Source: Rodentibacter abscessus
GTDB taxonomy: Bacteria; Pseudomonadota; Gammaproteobacteria; Enterobacterales; Pasteurellaceae
DNA: 64,000 nucleotides
NCBI RefSeq assembly: GCF_047160095.1
Contig: NZ_AP038785.1
Location: 744,001-808,000 of the forward strand
Direction of reading: 5' to 3'
Below, one piece after another: positions 33,575 to 42,224 of this stretch. How positions within the stretch are numbered: position 1 is the stretch's first letter; every line of letters begins with the position of its first letter. The notes beneath the pieces are model-generated. The model saw nothing but the letters and a program-made list of their open reading frames with translations, did no database searches and had not been told where the DNA came from. The position numbers and the translations under genes are program-made.

Positions 33575-35440
33575 ATGACTAACGATATGAACAACTACTC
33601 TCTTTTATCTCTTATTAATTCACCGGAAGATTTACGTCTTTTAAATAAAGATCAACTTCCTCAACTTTGCCAAGAGTTACGCAATTATCTTTTAGAATCC
33701 GTTAGTCAAAGCAGTGGACATTTAGCTTCCGGTTTAGGTGCGGTAGAACTGACGGTTGCCTTGCATTACGTGTATAAAACGCCCTTTGATCAACTGATTT
33801 GGGATGTGGGTCATCAAGCCTATCCGCATAAAATTCTTACCGGTCGCCGTGATCAAATGTCCACGATTCGTCAGAAAAACGGTCTTCACCCTTTCCCTTG
33901 GCGTGAAGAAAGCGAGTTTGACGTGTTAAGCGTAGGCCATTCTTCCACTTCAATCAGTGCCGGATTAGGCATTGCCATTGCGGCGGAAAGAGAAAATGCC
34001 GGGCGTAGAACCGTTTGTGTGATCGGAGATGGCGCAATTACCGCCGGTATGGCGTTTGAAGCGTTAAATCACGCCGGTGCATTGCATACCGATATGCTTG
34101 TTATTTTAAATGACAATGAAATGTCCATTTCTGAAAACGTGGGCGCATTAAACAACCACTTGGCACGTATTTTTTCCGGTTCACTTTATTCATCACTTCG
34201 TGATGGAAGTAAAAAAATCCTTGATAAAGTCCCGCCTGTAAAAAACTTTATGAAGAAAACCGAAGAACATATGAAAGGGGTAATGTTTTCACCGGAAAGT
34301 ACTTTATTTGAAGAACTCGGTTTTAATTATATCGGTCCGATTGATGGGCACAATATTGATGAATTGATTGCAACACTCTCTAATATGCGTAACTTAAAAG
34401 GCCCGCAATTTTTACATATCAAAACCAAGAAAGGGAAAGGCTATGCGCCGGCAGAAAAAGATCCTATCGGATTTCACGGGGTACCGAAGTTTGATCCGAC
34501 CAGCGGTGAATTACCAAAATCAAATGTTAAGCCGACTTATTCTAAAATTTTTGGTGATTGGCTTTGTGAAATGGCAGAAAAAGATTCAAAAATTATCGGC
34601 ATTACACCTGCAATGCGTGAAGGCTCAGGTATGGTGGAATTTTCCCAACGTTTCCCCGAACAATATTTTGATGTTGCCATTGCTGAGCAACATGCCGTTA
34701 CTTTTGCGGCAGGTTTGGCGATAGGAGGATATAAGCCTGTTGTGGCGATTTATTCCACATTCCTACAACGCGCTTACGATCAACTTATTCATGATGTGGC
34801 GATTCAAAACTTACCAGTTTTATTTGCAATTGATCGCGCCGGTATTGTCGGCGCAGACGGACAAACCCACCAAGGCGCTTTTGATTTAAGTTTTATGCGC
34901 TGCATTCCGAATATAATTATTATGACACCAAGCGATGAAAACGAGTGTCGTCAAATGCTTTACACCGGCTACAAATGTGGAAAACCTGCCGCTGTGCGTT
35001 ATCCGCGCGGTAATGCGGTGGGCGTAGAATTAGCACCATTAGAAATGCTACCGATTGGTAAATCCCGCCTCATAAAAGAAGGGGAAAAAATTGCCATTTT
35101 AAACTTTGGTACGCTCTTACCTGCCGCATTAAAAGTAGCCGAAAAGCTCAATGCAACCGTTGTTGATATGCGTTTTGTGAAACCTTTAGATGTGGAAATG
35201 ATTAATGTACTATCGCAAACGCACGATTATTTGGTGACATTAGAAGAAAATGCCATTCAAGGGGGAGCGGGTTCTGCAGTGGCGGAAGTGATAAATTCTT
35301 CAGCAAAATCAACCGCACTTTTACACCTTGGTTTACCGGATTATTTTATTCCACAAGCTACCCAACAAGAAATGTGGCGCGAATTGCAATTAGATGAGGA
35401 AGGAATTAAAACGCAAATAATGAATTTTATAAAAAAATAG
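33575..35440 (+). CDS. dxs: 1-deoxy-D-xylulose-5-phosphate synthase
   Basis: The 621-residue enzyme is almost residue-for-residue like remembered H. influenzae Dxs. The thiamine-diphosphate motif runs from GDGAITAGMAFEALNHAG to LNDNEMSISENVG (about 150-185). The pyrimidine domain has the catalytic glutamate in VAIAEQHAVTFAAGLA near residue 370. The transketolase C-terminal domain follows (about 490-621). It catalyses the first step of the MEP isoprenoid pathway and so feeds ispA just upstream. An alternative start four codons later (33587) cannot be excluded. A strong terminator follows. Confidence 0.97.
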   Translation: MTNDMNNYSLLSLINSPEDLRLLNKDQLPQLCQELRNYLLESVSQSSGHLASGLGAVELTVALHYVYKTPFDQLIWDVGHQAYPHKILTGRRDQMSTIRQKNGLHPFPWREESEFDVLSVGHSSTSISAGLGIAIAAERENAGRRTVCVIGDGAITAGMAFEALNHAGALHTDMLVILNDNEMSISENVGALNNHLARIFSGSLYSSLRDGSKKILDKVPPVKNFMKKTEEHMKGVMFSPESTLFEELGFNYIGPIDGHNIDELIATLSNMRNLKGPQFLHIKTKKGKGYAPAEKDPIGFHGVPKFDPTSGELPKSNVKPTYSKIFGDWLCEMAEKDSKIIGITPAMREGSGMVEFSQRFPEQYFDVAIAEQHAVTFAAGLAIGGYKPVVAIYSTFLQRAYDQLIHDVAIQNLPVLFAIDRAGIVGADGQTHQGAFDLSFMRCIPNIIIMTPSDENECRQMLYTGYKCGKPAAVRYPRGNAVGVELAPLEMLPIGKSRLIKEGEKIAILNFGTLLPAALKVAEKLNATVVDMRFVKPLDVEMINVLSQTHDYLVTLEENAIQGGAGSAVAEVINSSAKSTALLHLGLPDYFIPQATQQEMWRELQLDEEGIKTQIMNFIKK

Positions 35441-35535
35441 CTTTTTTGAACTAAATCATAAAATCACAGTCATATAAATCGCTAGTGCACTGCATAACGC
35501 AGTTTTTTTAAATTTTTCATTTAAATACCTTCCCC

Positions 35536-35565
35536 CCGCTATTCCTTAGGAATAGCGGTTTTTTT
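35536..35565 (+). terminator. Intrinsic terminator of xseB-ispA-dxs
   Basis: CCGCTATTCC-tta-GGAATAGCGG is a perfect 10-bp stem followed by TTTTTTT. It lies 3 bp from the stop codon of the converging dGTPase-like gene. Confidence 0.95.
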
Positions 35566-35567
35566 AT

Positions 35568-36920
35568 CTATAATTGCTGATAAACCCGCATTGCATAGGC
35601 ATCCGACATTCCGGCAATATAATCACAAATCACGCGTTTTTTACCTTCATCAGGCGCATCTTGCCATTTTTGAGCAGTATTATGCGGCAATAAACGGATA
35701 GGGTCGGATTCAAAAATTTGGAACATTTCTGTGAGCATTCTCTGCCCTTTGTATTCAATACGTTGCGTTTCAACACTCCGAATCACATATTTCCAAACAA
35801 ATTTTTTAAAAATATCTAATGCCATCACCACAGAAGGCGGTAACTCTGCGTTATAACGTAACAAAGGTTCATCAAAATTATCTGTTATCGTCCAACGAAC
35901 ACCGGTAATAAAGAAATTTACCAACGCACCTATCGCATTTTTGCGTTCAAAATGCTTATCGGAAAATAAGCCCTGACTAATGCGCTGAATGTTCTCTTGT
36001 AACCATGGAAAAGGAATTTCCGCTAATGCCGTATGCGCTTCCTGCCATTGCTGCCGATTAACCATTTTGGTGACAATGGCATCTTCCAAATCATGCACGG
36101 CATAGGCAATATCATCAGCCAATTCCATAATGCTGCAATCAAGAGATTTAAATCGGGTTTTCAAAAACTCAGCCGGATTTGACCGCTCTTTTTGCATTGA
36201 AGTAAACAAAGTGCGGTCGTTTTCCGAAAGATTTTCGATTAACCAATTAAACATCGCCAAATCATCGCGAAATAACCCTTTCCCCGGTTTCCAATCACTA
36301 ATTTTTACATAGCGTGCATCCGTATTTTTTAAATGGGGCAAATGATGGTATTGAGGAGAGGCGTTATCTAAAATCGTTGGGTATTTCACGATCCCAAGCA
36401 ATGTTCGGCGTGTCAGATTCATTCCCGAATGTTCCGTATAAGGCTCAAGTTTGGTGAGGATTCGGAAAGTTTGTGCATTGCCCTCAAATCCTCCGTTTCG
36501 GCTCATCATAAAATTAAGCGCCACTTCCCCACCGTGCCCGAAAGGCGGATGGCCGATATCGTGGGCAAAACAAAGGCTTTCGATGAGATCATTACTCGGT
36601 AATAAATTTTTCAATCGCTTTTGTAATTCGGCGGCTTCAACATTCAGCTGTTGGGATAAATGAGAAAAGGCTTCTGCAAATTTAAGTTGTGCCACAAGGC
36701 TACTACCAATTTGCGCCACTTCTAAAGAATGCGTTAAACGTGTGCGATAAAAATCATTTTCGCCGATAGCGTGAATTTGCGTTTTGGCTTGTAAACAGCG
36801 AAAAGCAGCGGAATGTAAAATTCGCCCACGATCACGGCGAAACGGTGGACGATGGTCTTTTTCACGGGGTAAATCCGAAATAAATCGTTCGTTCCAACTT
36901 GTAGATAAAGTATTTTTCAT
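35568..36920 (-). CDS. dgt: dGTPase-like HD-domain nucleotide triphosphohydrolase
   Basis: The start is the ATG at 36920 (MKNTLSTSWNERFI), leaving 5 bp to the stop of the upstream lrgB-type gene; the longer frame to 36989 would overlap that gene. The 450-residue product has the HD metal site in RTRLTHSLEVAQIG (about 62-76) and CFAHDIGHPPFGHGGE (about 128-143), with a further aspartate in MELADDIAYAVHDLED. It is shorter than E. coli Dgt and fits the dGTPase-like subfamily. The family removes triphosphate from dNTPs, and relatives can deplete nucleotides during phage infection. A housekeeping role is the simpler reading here. Confidence 0.88.
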   Translation of the reverse strand: MKNTLSTSWNERFISDLPREKDHRPPFRRDRGRILHSAAFRCLQAKTQIHAIGENDFYRTRLTHSLEVAQIGSSLVAQLKFAEAFSHLSQQLNVEAAELQKRLKNLLPSNDLIESLCFAHDIGHPPFGHGGEVALNFMMSRNGGFEGNAQTFRILTKLEPYTEHSGMNLTRRTLLGIVKYPTILDNASPQYHHLPHLKNTDARYVKISDWKPGKGLFRDDLAMFNWLIENLSENDRTLFTSMQKERSNPAEFLKTRFKSLDCSIMELADDIAYAVHDLEDAIVTKMVNRQQWQEAHTALAEIPFPWLQENIQRISQGLFSDKHFERKNAIGALVNFFITGVRWTITDNFDEPLLRYNAELPPSVVMALDIFKKFVWKYVIRSVETQRIEYKGQRMLTEMFQIFESDPIRLLPHNTAQKWQDAPDEGKKRVICDYIAGMSDAYAMRVYQQL

Positions 36921-36925
36921 AAAAC

Positions 36926-37618
36926 CTACAGAAATAAATAAATGATTTTGAACACTAGAGGTGAAAGAATTGAGCTGATAATGCCACAAAGTACAAGAGA
37001 AATCGAACTATAACTGCCCGCTTTGGCATTTATTTCCATACAACTTACCGTTCCCAATACGTGAGAAACCGAACCTACCGATAAGCCTATCGCTTCTTGA
37101 TGACGTAAGCCGATTTTTTTCAAAATTAAATAGCCAAAAATCGAACCTTGTAAACCCGCAAGCACAACACCAACCGCCGTAACGGAAGGAATGCCGCCTA
37201 AATGAGATGAAACTTCCATTGCTATTGGCGTAGTGATGGATTTCGGTAAAATAGTGGCGATCATTTCAGGTGTTGCACCTAAAATTAATGCCAAAATTGC
37301 ACCGGTAAACATTGAAAAAAGCGAAGCCAACAGAACGACAGAAAGAATAATTCGCCATTGTTTTGCAATCTGTTTCAACTGTTCGTATAACGGCAAGGCA
37401 AGGGCTACGATGCTCAGGCTTAGTAAGTTATTAATCGGTGCATTCCCTTCCATATAATCATCATAAGGAATTTTTCCGATAACCAACACCAGCACTAAAA
37501 TTAATACGGTAAGAATAAAAGAATTGAAAATTACCGATTTCCAACGTTTATTAATTTGTAAGGCAAGCCAAAATCCGAAAATCGTTAAAAACGTGTAAAG
37601 ATAAATTGCATAGTTCAT
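36926..37618 (-). CDS. yohK: LrgB/CidB/YohK-family membrane protein
   Basis: The 230-residue hydrophobic protein has about seven membrane segments. It contains ALALPLYEQLKQIAKQW, ATILPKSITTPIAMEVSSHLGG and VSHVLGTVSCMEINAKAGSYS, each close to E. coli YohK. Families of this type were named as murein-hydrolase regulators (holin/antiholin-like) in Staphylococcus. Bacterial and plant members have also been linked to pyruvate or glycolate transport. Which applies here is unknown. The LrgA-type partner lies 17 bp upstream on the same strand. Confidence 0.9.
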   Translation of the reverse strand: MNYAIYLYTFLTIFGFWLALQINKRWKSVIFNSFILTVLILVLVLVIGKIPYDDYMEGNAPINNLLSLSIVALALPLYEQLKQIAKQWRIILSVVLLASLFSMFTGAILALILGATPEMIATILPKSITTPIAMEVSSHLGGIPSVTAVGVVLAGLQGSIFGYLILKKIGLRHQEAIGLSVGSVSHVLGTVSCMEINAKAGSYSSISLVLCGIISSILSPLVFKIIYLFL

Positions 37619-37635
37619 AATCCGCCCCTATTGCT

Positions 37636-38055
37636 TTACTGTTTTTCCACTTGTGTCATACGCTTTGCTAAGAGTTTTTTACGTTTATGAGCAAAGGATT
37701 GGCGATCAAACATTATGTTGCCTACAATACCGATAAACACTAAGGTTACACAGGTACTCACTACATTGGGAATGAGCAAAATATTCATTTGTTCCCAGAG
37801 TAAATCGGCGTATTTAATAATTCCGACACTCACGGGGACGAATAAAACCGCCATAAAGCGAATTAATAAATTTGCCCCTAAATAAATCCATTCTAAACGG
37901 ATAAATTGTGTAGTTAAGCCGATAAAAAGAAGTAATAGCCCCCAAATGCTGCCCGGTACGCCCATCGGAATAAAGCGACTGATAAGATTGCCGAAATAAA
38001 GCATAATATAAAGGATCAGCAAAGCACGAGCCAAAAGAAAAGCCCTATATAACAT
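37636..38055 (-). CDS. yohJ: LrgA/CidA/YohJ-family membrane protein
   Basis: The 139-residue protein has four hydrophobic segments (about 5-25, 33-53, 62-82, 92-115). It carries the family block LISRFIPMGVPGSIWGLLLLF. The C-terminus is basic (AHKRKKLLAKRM) and probably cytoplasmic. The size and fold recall phage holins. It is first in a two-gene unit with the LrgB-type gene and probably in a longer unit with the dGTPase-like gene, only 5 bp further on. Upstream lies an AT-rich 178-bp gap shared with the divergent nuclease gene. Confidence 0.9.
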   Translation of the reverse strand: MLYRAFLLARALLILYIMLYFGNLISRFIPMGVPGSIWGLLLLFIGLTTQFIRLEWIYLGANLLIRFMAVLFVPVSVGIIKYADLLWEQMNILLIPNVVSTCVTLVFIGIVGNIMFDRQSFAHKRKKLLAKRMTQVEKQ

Positions 38056-38233
38056 TTTTATCCCTTCAACTTTTTTAATAAAATTTAAAAAATATTTTAC
38101 GCTTTTCTATTTAGGATTAAAGCCTCATTTCAAGAAAATGCGAAAATTTATGAGCTTGATCAAAAAAGGATTGTTCACTCATCAGGGATAAGATTTGTTA
38201 GAATAGCCACCTCTATTTTAAGTTAATAAAATT

Positions 38234-38725
38234 ATGATTAAAAATATTGCCGTTTTCATTTCTCTGTTTTTTTTAACCGTACTTTCTGCCTGCTCAAGTC
38301 CTATCAATACTTGTTTTGTTGTCGGCATTAGTGATGGCGATACGCTGACTTGCCTTACCAAAGGCAAGAGACCAATCAAAGTGCGTTTAGAAGAAATTGA
38401 TGCGCCTGAGAAAAATCAGCCCTTTGGCTATAAGTCCAAACAACAGCTTTCAAAACTGATTTATAAACGCATTGTCACTTTAGATATTAGAGGGCAAGAT
38501 CGTTATAAACGTGTTTTAGCAACCCTGTATCTTGACGGAAAAAATATTAATTTAGAAATGGTAAAATCCGGTATGGCTTGGGCATATAGTCAATACCTTC
38601 GCAACCCGATTTATTTACAAGCGCAGGAAAACGCACAAGCACAGAGAATAGGGTTATGGCGTGATGCAAATCCTATCCCACCTCACAAATGGCGCAAGCA
38701 GGAGAAGAAAAAATATGGCTTTTAA
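38234..38725 (+). CDS. Thermonuclease-family (SNase-like) lipoprotein
   Basis: The 163-residue protein has a lipoprotein signal (FFLTVLSAC, cysteine near residue 20) followed by one staphylococcal-nuclease domain. Catalytic-type residues are visible: the aspartates of VGISDGDTLTC, R and E in VRLEEIDAPEKNQPFG, and R in DRYKRVLATLYL. It should be a membrane-anchored Ca-dependent nuclease outside the inner membrane. In a naturally competent family, an exported nuclease could process or recycle DNA; that role is inference. Its 3' end overlaps csdA by 11 bp, an unusual pairing that may couple their translation. Confidence 0.88.
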   Translation: MIKNIAVFISLFFLTVLSACSSPINTCFVVGISDGDTLTCLTKGKRPIKVRLEEIDAPEKNQPFGYKSKQQLSKLIYKRIVTLDIRGQDRYKRVLATLYLDGKNINLEMVKSGMAWAYSQYLRNPIYLQAQENAQAQRIGLWRDANPIPPHKWRKQEKKKYGF

Positions 38726-39914
38726 TTATCAGGATTTTAGGCAGCAGTTTCCCTATTTTCAACGCGCTGATGCCGCCGTATATTTAGATAGCGCCGCAAC
38801 CGCATTAAAACCACAGGTATTGATTGATCGAACGATAGAATTTTATTCCTCCGCCGGTTCCGTTCATCGCAGCCAATATGATGCGGCACAAACTAAACAA
38901 TATGAACAGGCACGCGCGCAAGTAAAACGGCTTATCAATGCCGAAAGTGAACAAGCGGTGATTTGGACATCCGGCACCACTCACGCTATTAATTTGGTGG
39001 CAAATGGTTTACTGTCTCAATTCAACGCTGATGATGAAATTTTAATAAGCCAAGCGGATCATCACGCTAATTTTGTTACTTGGAGTGAAACGGCGAAAAA
39101 ATGCGGTGCAAAAATCCGTATTTTGCCGATTTTGGATAACTGGCTTATTGATGAAACGGCATTAAAAGCCGCTTTAAATGAACGCACCAAATTCGTTGCT
39201 TTAAACTTCGTTTCGAATGTAACCGGCACGGAACAACCCGTTAAAGATTTAATTCAACTTATTCGTCGACACAGCAATGCCCTTGTTCTTGTAGATGCGG
39301 CACAAGCGATTAGCCATATAAAACTTGATGTACAGGATCTTGATGCAGATTTTGTTGCTTTTTCTGCGCACAAACTTTATGGCCCGACCGGCATTGGTGT
39401 TTTAACCGGAAAATTGACCGCACTTTCCCTGCTGCAACCGCTCTTTTTCGGTGGAAAAATGGTGGATCGCGTTTTAGCCGAAAACATCACCTTTGCGGAT
39501 TTACCTTATCGCTTAGAAGCCGGCACACCGAATATCGCCGGAGTAATCGGATTCAATGCCGTGTTGGATTGGTTGGCTCAATGGGATCTTACAGCCGCAG
39601 AACAACACGCCGTGGCCTTAGCGGAATCCGTCAAAGTGCGGTTAAAAAATTATACTTTTTGCCGCTTGTTCAATTCTCCGCAACCGAGCTCAATCGTCTG
39701 TTTTGTCTTTGATGGCATTGATTGCTCGGATTTATCTACATTGCTGAGCGAACAAAATATTGCTTTACGTGTGGGCGAACATTGCGCACAACCTTATTTG
39801 AAACGACTCGGTGAGCGTACAACATTACGCCTTTCTTTCGCACCTTACAATACGCCGGACGATGTAACAAAATTTTTCATCGCTTTAGATAAGGCTTTGG
39901 ATTTATTACAATGA
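38715..39914 (+). CDS. csdA: CsdA, cysteine desulfurase
   Basis: The start is ATG 38715, preceded by AGGAGAAG and giving MAFNYQDFRQQFPYF; the frame extends further upstream into the nuclease gene without support. The 399-residue PLP enzyme has the cofactor lysine in DFVAFSAHKLYGPTGIG near residue 222 and the active-site cysteine in RVGEHCAQPYLKRLG near 355. TSGTTHAINLVAN and QADHHANFVTW are class V aminotransferase motifs. It removes sulfur from cysteine and hands it to CsdE. The csdE start overlaps its stop by 4 bases. Confidence 0.95.
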   Translation: MAFNYQDFRQQFPYFQRADAAVYLDSAATALKPQVLIDRTIEFYSSAGSVHRSQYDAAQTKQYEQARAQVKRLINAESEQAVIWTSGTTHAINLVANGLLSQFNADDEILISQADHHANFVTWSETAKKCGAKIRILPILDNWLIDETALKAALNERTKFVALNFVSNVTGTEQPVKDLIQLIRRHSNALVLVDAAQAISHIKLDVQDLDADFVAFSAHKLYGPTGIGVLTGKLTALSLLQPLFFGGKMVDRVLAENITFADLPYRLEAGTPNIAGVIGFNAVLDWLAQWDLTAAEQHAVALAESVKVRLKNYTFCRLFNSPQPSSIVCFVFDGIDCSDLSTLLSEQNIALRVGEHCAQPYLKRLGERTTLRLSFAPYNTPDDVTKFFIALDKALDLLQ

Positions 39915-40291
39915 TTGAACAATTAAAAAATGCTAAAACATGGGAAGAACGCTATCGCTTGATTATTCAAGCCGGTAAAAATTTACCGCGTCCAACAGAA
40001 GATGAACTTGCTCAAATGCAGCTTATTACAGGCTGTGAAGCACAAATGTGGTTTCAAATCTTGACGAAAAATGACCGCACTTTTCAATTTAAAGCCTTCA
40101 GTGAAGCCCGTATTATGAACGGTTTATTGTGGATTTTGCTGCAAACTATCAATGGTAAAACCACCAATGAATTACAATGCTTTGATTTTTCTGTCTTTTT
40201 TACAAAACTTGGCATAGCACAACGTTTGAGCGAAACACGTTTAAACGGCTTAAATCAAATTGAACAACTAGTAAAACAACAATGTATTTAA
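39911..40291 (+). CDS. csdE: CsdE, SufE-family sulfur acceptor
   Basis: The 126-residue protein has the SufE fold signature WEERYRLIIQAGKNLP and the persulfide-accepting cysteine in MQLITGCEAQMWF near residue 47. It is about 20 residues shorter than E. coli CsdE. It relays sulfur from CsdA. An uptake signal in the gene is translated as NDRTFQF. The next gene starts 10 bases before its stop, so the three-gene row csdA-csdE-DUF2310 is translationally coupled. Confidence 0.93.
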   Translation: MIEQLKNAKTWEERYRLIIQAGKNLPRPTEDELAQMQLITGCEAQMWFQILTKNDRTFQFKAFSEARIMNGLLWILLQTINGKTTNELQCFDFSVFFTKLGIAQRLSETRLNGLNQIEQLVKQQCI

Positions 40292-41067
40292 TCGAAACTT
40301 TCTTCAAATTGACCGCACTTGAAAATGATATAGAAATCCAAAGCCATTTGTTAAATCAGTTAATTGACCAATGGCGTTATAACGGTCAAATTCTCGGGCG
40401 GGAAATCCCTTTATATTTAGCGGAAGAAGACGGCAAACAGGGTTTTGCTATGCGAGTCATTTGCCCGGAACAAGATAGCCTTTTTCTGCAAAATAATAAT
40501 GTAGAGGTGAACCTTGCCTTGGAAAAAACTGAAAAATGCGGGCTTATTTTTGATGGATTTCAAATTATCGGCGATGATCTGAATTCTGATCACACCACGA
40601 AAAATGTTACCCCAAAATGGCAAGTGCTTTACACCACCCATTTACAAAGCTGCTCACCGATTCATAGCGGCGAAAATTTTGCTCCGATTCCTCTTTATAA
40701 ACAGCTAAAAAATCAACCGCACTTAAGCCAAGATGTGATTAAATGGCAAGAAAATTGGCAAGCCTGTGATCAGTTGCAAATGAACGGCTCAACATTGGAA
40801 CAGCAAGCTTTACGTGAAATATCCGATCATCAAAGCACCCTTTCTAAACACGGGCGTTATTTGAGTCAAGAAATCGAAAAAATAAACGGTGTGCCGACTT
40901 ATTACTATTTGTATCGTGTCGGCGGAAAATCATTGCAGGAGGAACAACATCTCCCCTGTCCTATTTGTGGTGAAAAATGGGCGTTAGATGAAGCGATTTT
41001 TGATGTATTTCACTTTAAATGCGATCAATGCCGACTCGTCTCTAATCTTTCGTGGAATTTTTTATAA
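40282..41067 (+). CDS. DUF2310 zinc-ribbon protein of unknown role
   Basis: The 261-residue protein has an N-terminal mixed region without known motifs and a C-terminal zinc ribbon. The ribbon is CPICGEKWALDEAIFD followed by CDQCRLVSNLSW (about 225-261), giving two C-x2-C pairs. The family is catalogued as a Zn-ribbon, possibly nucleic-acid-binding protein. It overlaps csdE by 10 bp, and its position suggests a link to sulfur transfer or iron-sulphur metabolism, but nothing in the sequence proves this. An uptake signal near its start is read as KLTALEND. Confidence 0.78.
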   Translation: MYLIETFFKLTALENDIEIQSHLLNQLIDQWRYNGQILGREIPLYLAEEDGKQGFAMRVICPEQDSLFLQNNNVEVNLALEKTEKCGLIFDGFQIIGDDLNSDHTTKNVTPKWQVLYTTHLQSCSPIHSGENFAPIPLYKQLKNQPHLSQDVIKWQENWQACDQLQMNGSTLEQQALREISDHQSTLSKHGRYLSQEIEKINGVPTYYYLYRVGGKSLQEEQHLPCPICGEKWALDEAIFDVFHFKCDQCRLVSNLSWNFL

Positions 41068-41170
41068 ATCAATTAGTTATAATGAATTAAATTAAAAATG
41101 GATATAAATCCGCAAGCTGAAGACAGTACAAATAGTACGACAAGGTGCAGAAATGCTTGTCAAGATTTTC

Positions 41171-41336
41171 GGTATTATGTAGTACTTGCACAAATCATTG
41201 TAGGGGGGCGTTAGGCGAAGCCGTAACGCACCGTAATGAAATTTATTGATAAAAAGGCGTTACGCCTACGGCTAACGCACCCTACCTCAAAATATTGAAT
41301 ATAAAATTTTCTTTATACAACTGATACATAATACCG
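41171..41336. repeat. Palindromic repeat element, copy 3 (complete)
   Basis: This 166-bp element has terminal repeats GGTATTATGTAGTACTTGCA and, at the right, ACAACTGATACATAATACC, which are inverted copies with a few mismatches. The core carries GGCGTTAGGCGAAGCCGTAAC...GCACC facing GGCGTTACGCC...GGCTAACGCACCCTAC. It fills most of the 309-bp gap between the DUF2310 gene and queF. The remaining 100 bp on the left contain AT-rich sequence without a clear signal. Confidence 0.8.
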
Positions 41337-41376
41337 GACATTTTTAAATTTAATTCACTATGTAGCGGAGAAATAA

Positions 41377-42216
41377 ATGAACTATAACGACAACAGCCTA
41401 AAATCCCTAAAGCTCGGCATCAAAACGGAATATGCCTCTGAATATGACCGCACTTTGCTCCAACCGGTACCACGCGCATTAAATCGTGATGGTTTAGGCA
41501 TTACGGAATCCCAACCTTTCACTGTGGGGGCGGATATTTGGACGGCTTATGAAGTTTCGTGGTTAAATGAAAAAGGTTTGCCGCAAGTTGCGATTGCCGA
41601 TATTTATTTAGATTATCAAAGCCGAAATTTAATCGAATCGAAAAGTTTTAAACTTTATTTAAACAGCTTCAATCAAAGCAAATTTTCAAGTATTGAACAA
41701 GTTACACAAATTATGCAGCGAGATTTAAGTGATTGCGCTCAAGGAGAGATAAAAGTACGGTTAAATCCCCCTTCGTTTTATGACACGCAAAAAATTAATA
41801 CTTTGCAGGGAGATTGCATTGATGAACAAGATATTGAAATCACCGATTATGAATTTAACGCCGATTGGTTGAAAAATTGCGTTTCAGATGAAACCGTAGA
41901 AGAACATTTAGTAAGCCATTTATTGAAGTCTAATTGTTTAATTACCAATCAACCGGATTGGGGAACGCTACAAATTCATTATGTCGGTAAAAAAATTAAT
42001 CGTGAAAAATTATTACGTTACGTTGTCTCGTTTCGACAACATAACGAGTTTCACGAACAGTGCGTAGAACGGATTTTTTGTGATTTAATGCGCTATGCCA
42101 GACCTGAAAAATTAACGGTTTATGCACGCTATACCCGCCGTGGCGGCTTAGATATCAATCCGTTCCGTTCTAATTTTGAAATCGTCCCATTAAATTTACG
42201 TTTAGCCAGACAATGA
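41377..42216 (+). CDS. queF: QueF, preQ0 reductase (queuosine pathway)
   Basis: The 279-residue protein is the long, tandem-T-fold type. The NADPH-binding motif ESKSFKLYLNSFNQSKF is near residue 88. The catalytic cysteine that forms a thioimide with preQ0 lies in LKSNCLITNQPDW near 190. The conserved Asp and His follow in the C-terminal half (HNEFHEQCVERIF). It reduces 7-cyano-7-deazaguanine to preQ1 for queuosine in tRNA. An uptake signal is translated as YDRTLLQP at the N-terminus. It follows a palindromic repeat and shares a unit with ppnN. Confidence 0.96.
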   Translation: MNYNDNSLKSLKLGIKTEYASEYDRTLLQPVPRALNRDGLGITESQPFTVGADIWTAYEVSWLNEKGLPQVAIADIYLDYQSRNLIESKSFKLYLNSFNQSKFSSIEQVTQIMQRDLSDCAQGEIKVRLNPPSFYDTQKINTLQGDCIDEQDIEITDYEFNADWLKNCVSDETVEEHLVSHLLKSNCLITNQPDWGTLQIHYVGKKINREKLLRYVVSFRQHNEFHEQCVERIFCDLMRYARPEKLTVYARYTRRGGLDINPFRSNFEIVPLNLRLARQ

Positions 42217-42224
42217 GGATTACA

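Noticed and set aside
35568..36920. dGTPase-like gene as part of a phage-defence island
   Set aside because: Neighbours are housekeeping genes and a membrane pair. No nuclease, toxin or mobility gene of a defence island is present.
42213..42224. ATG start for ppnN overlapping the queF stop
   Set aside because: The Shine-Dalgarno GAGGAT lies downstream of it and serves the ATG at 42225 better. It is not ruled out.
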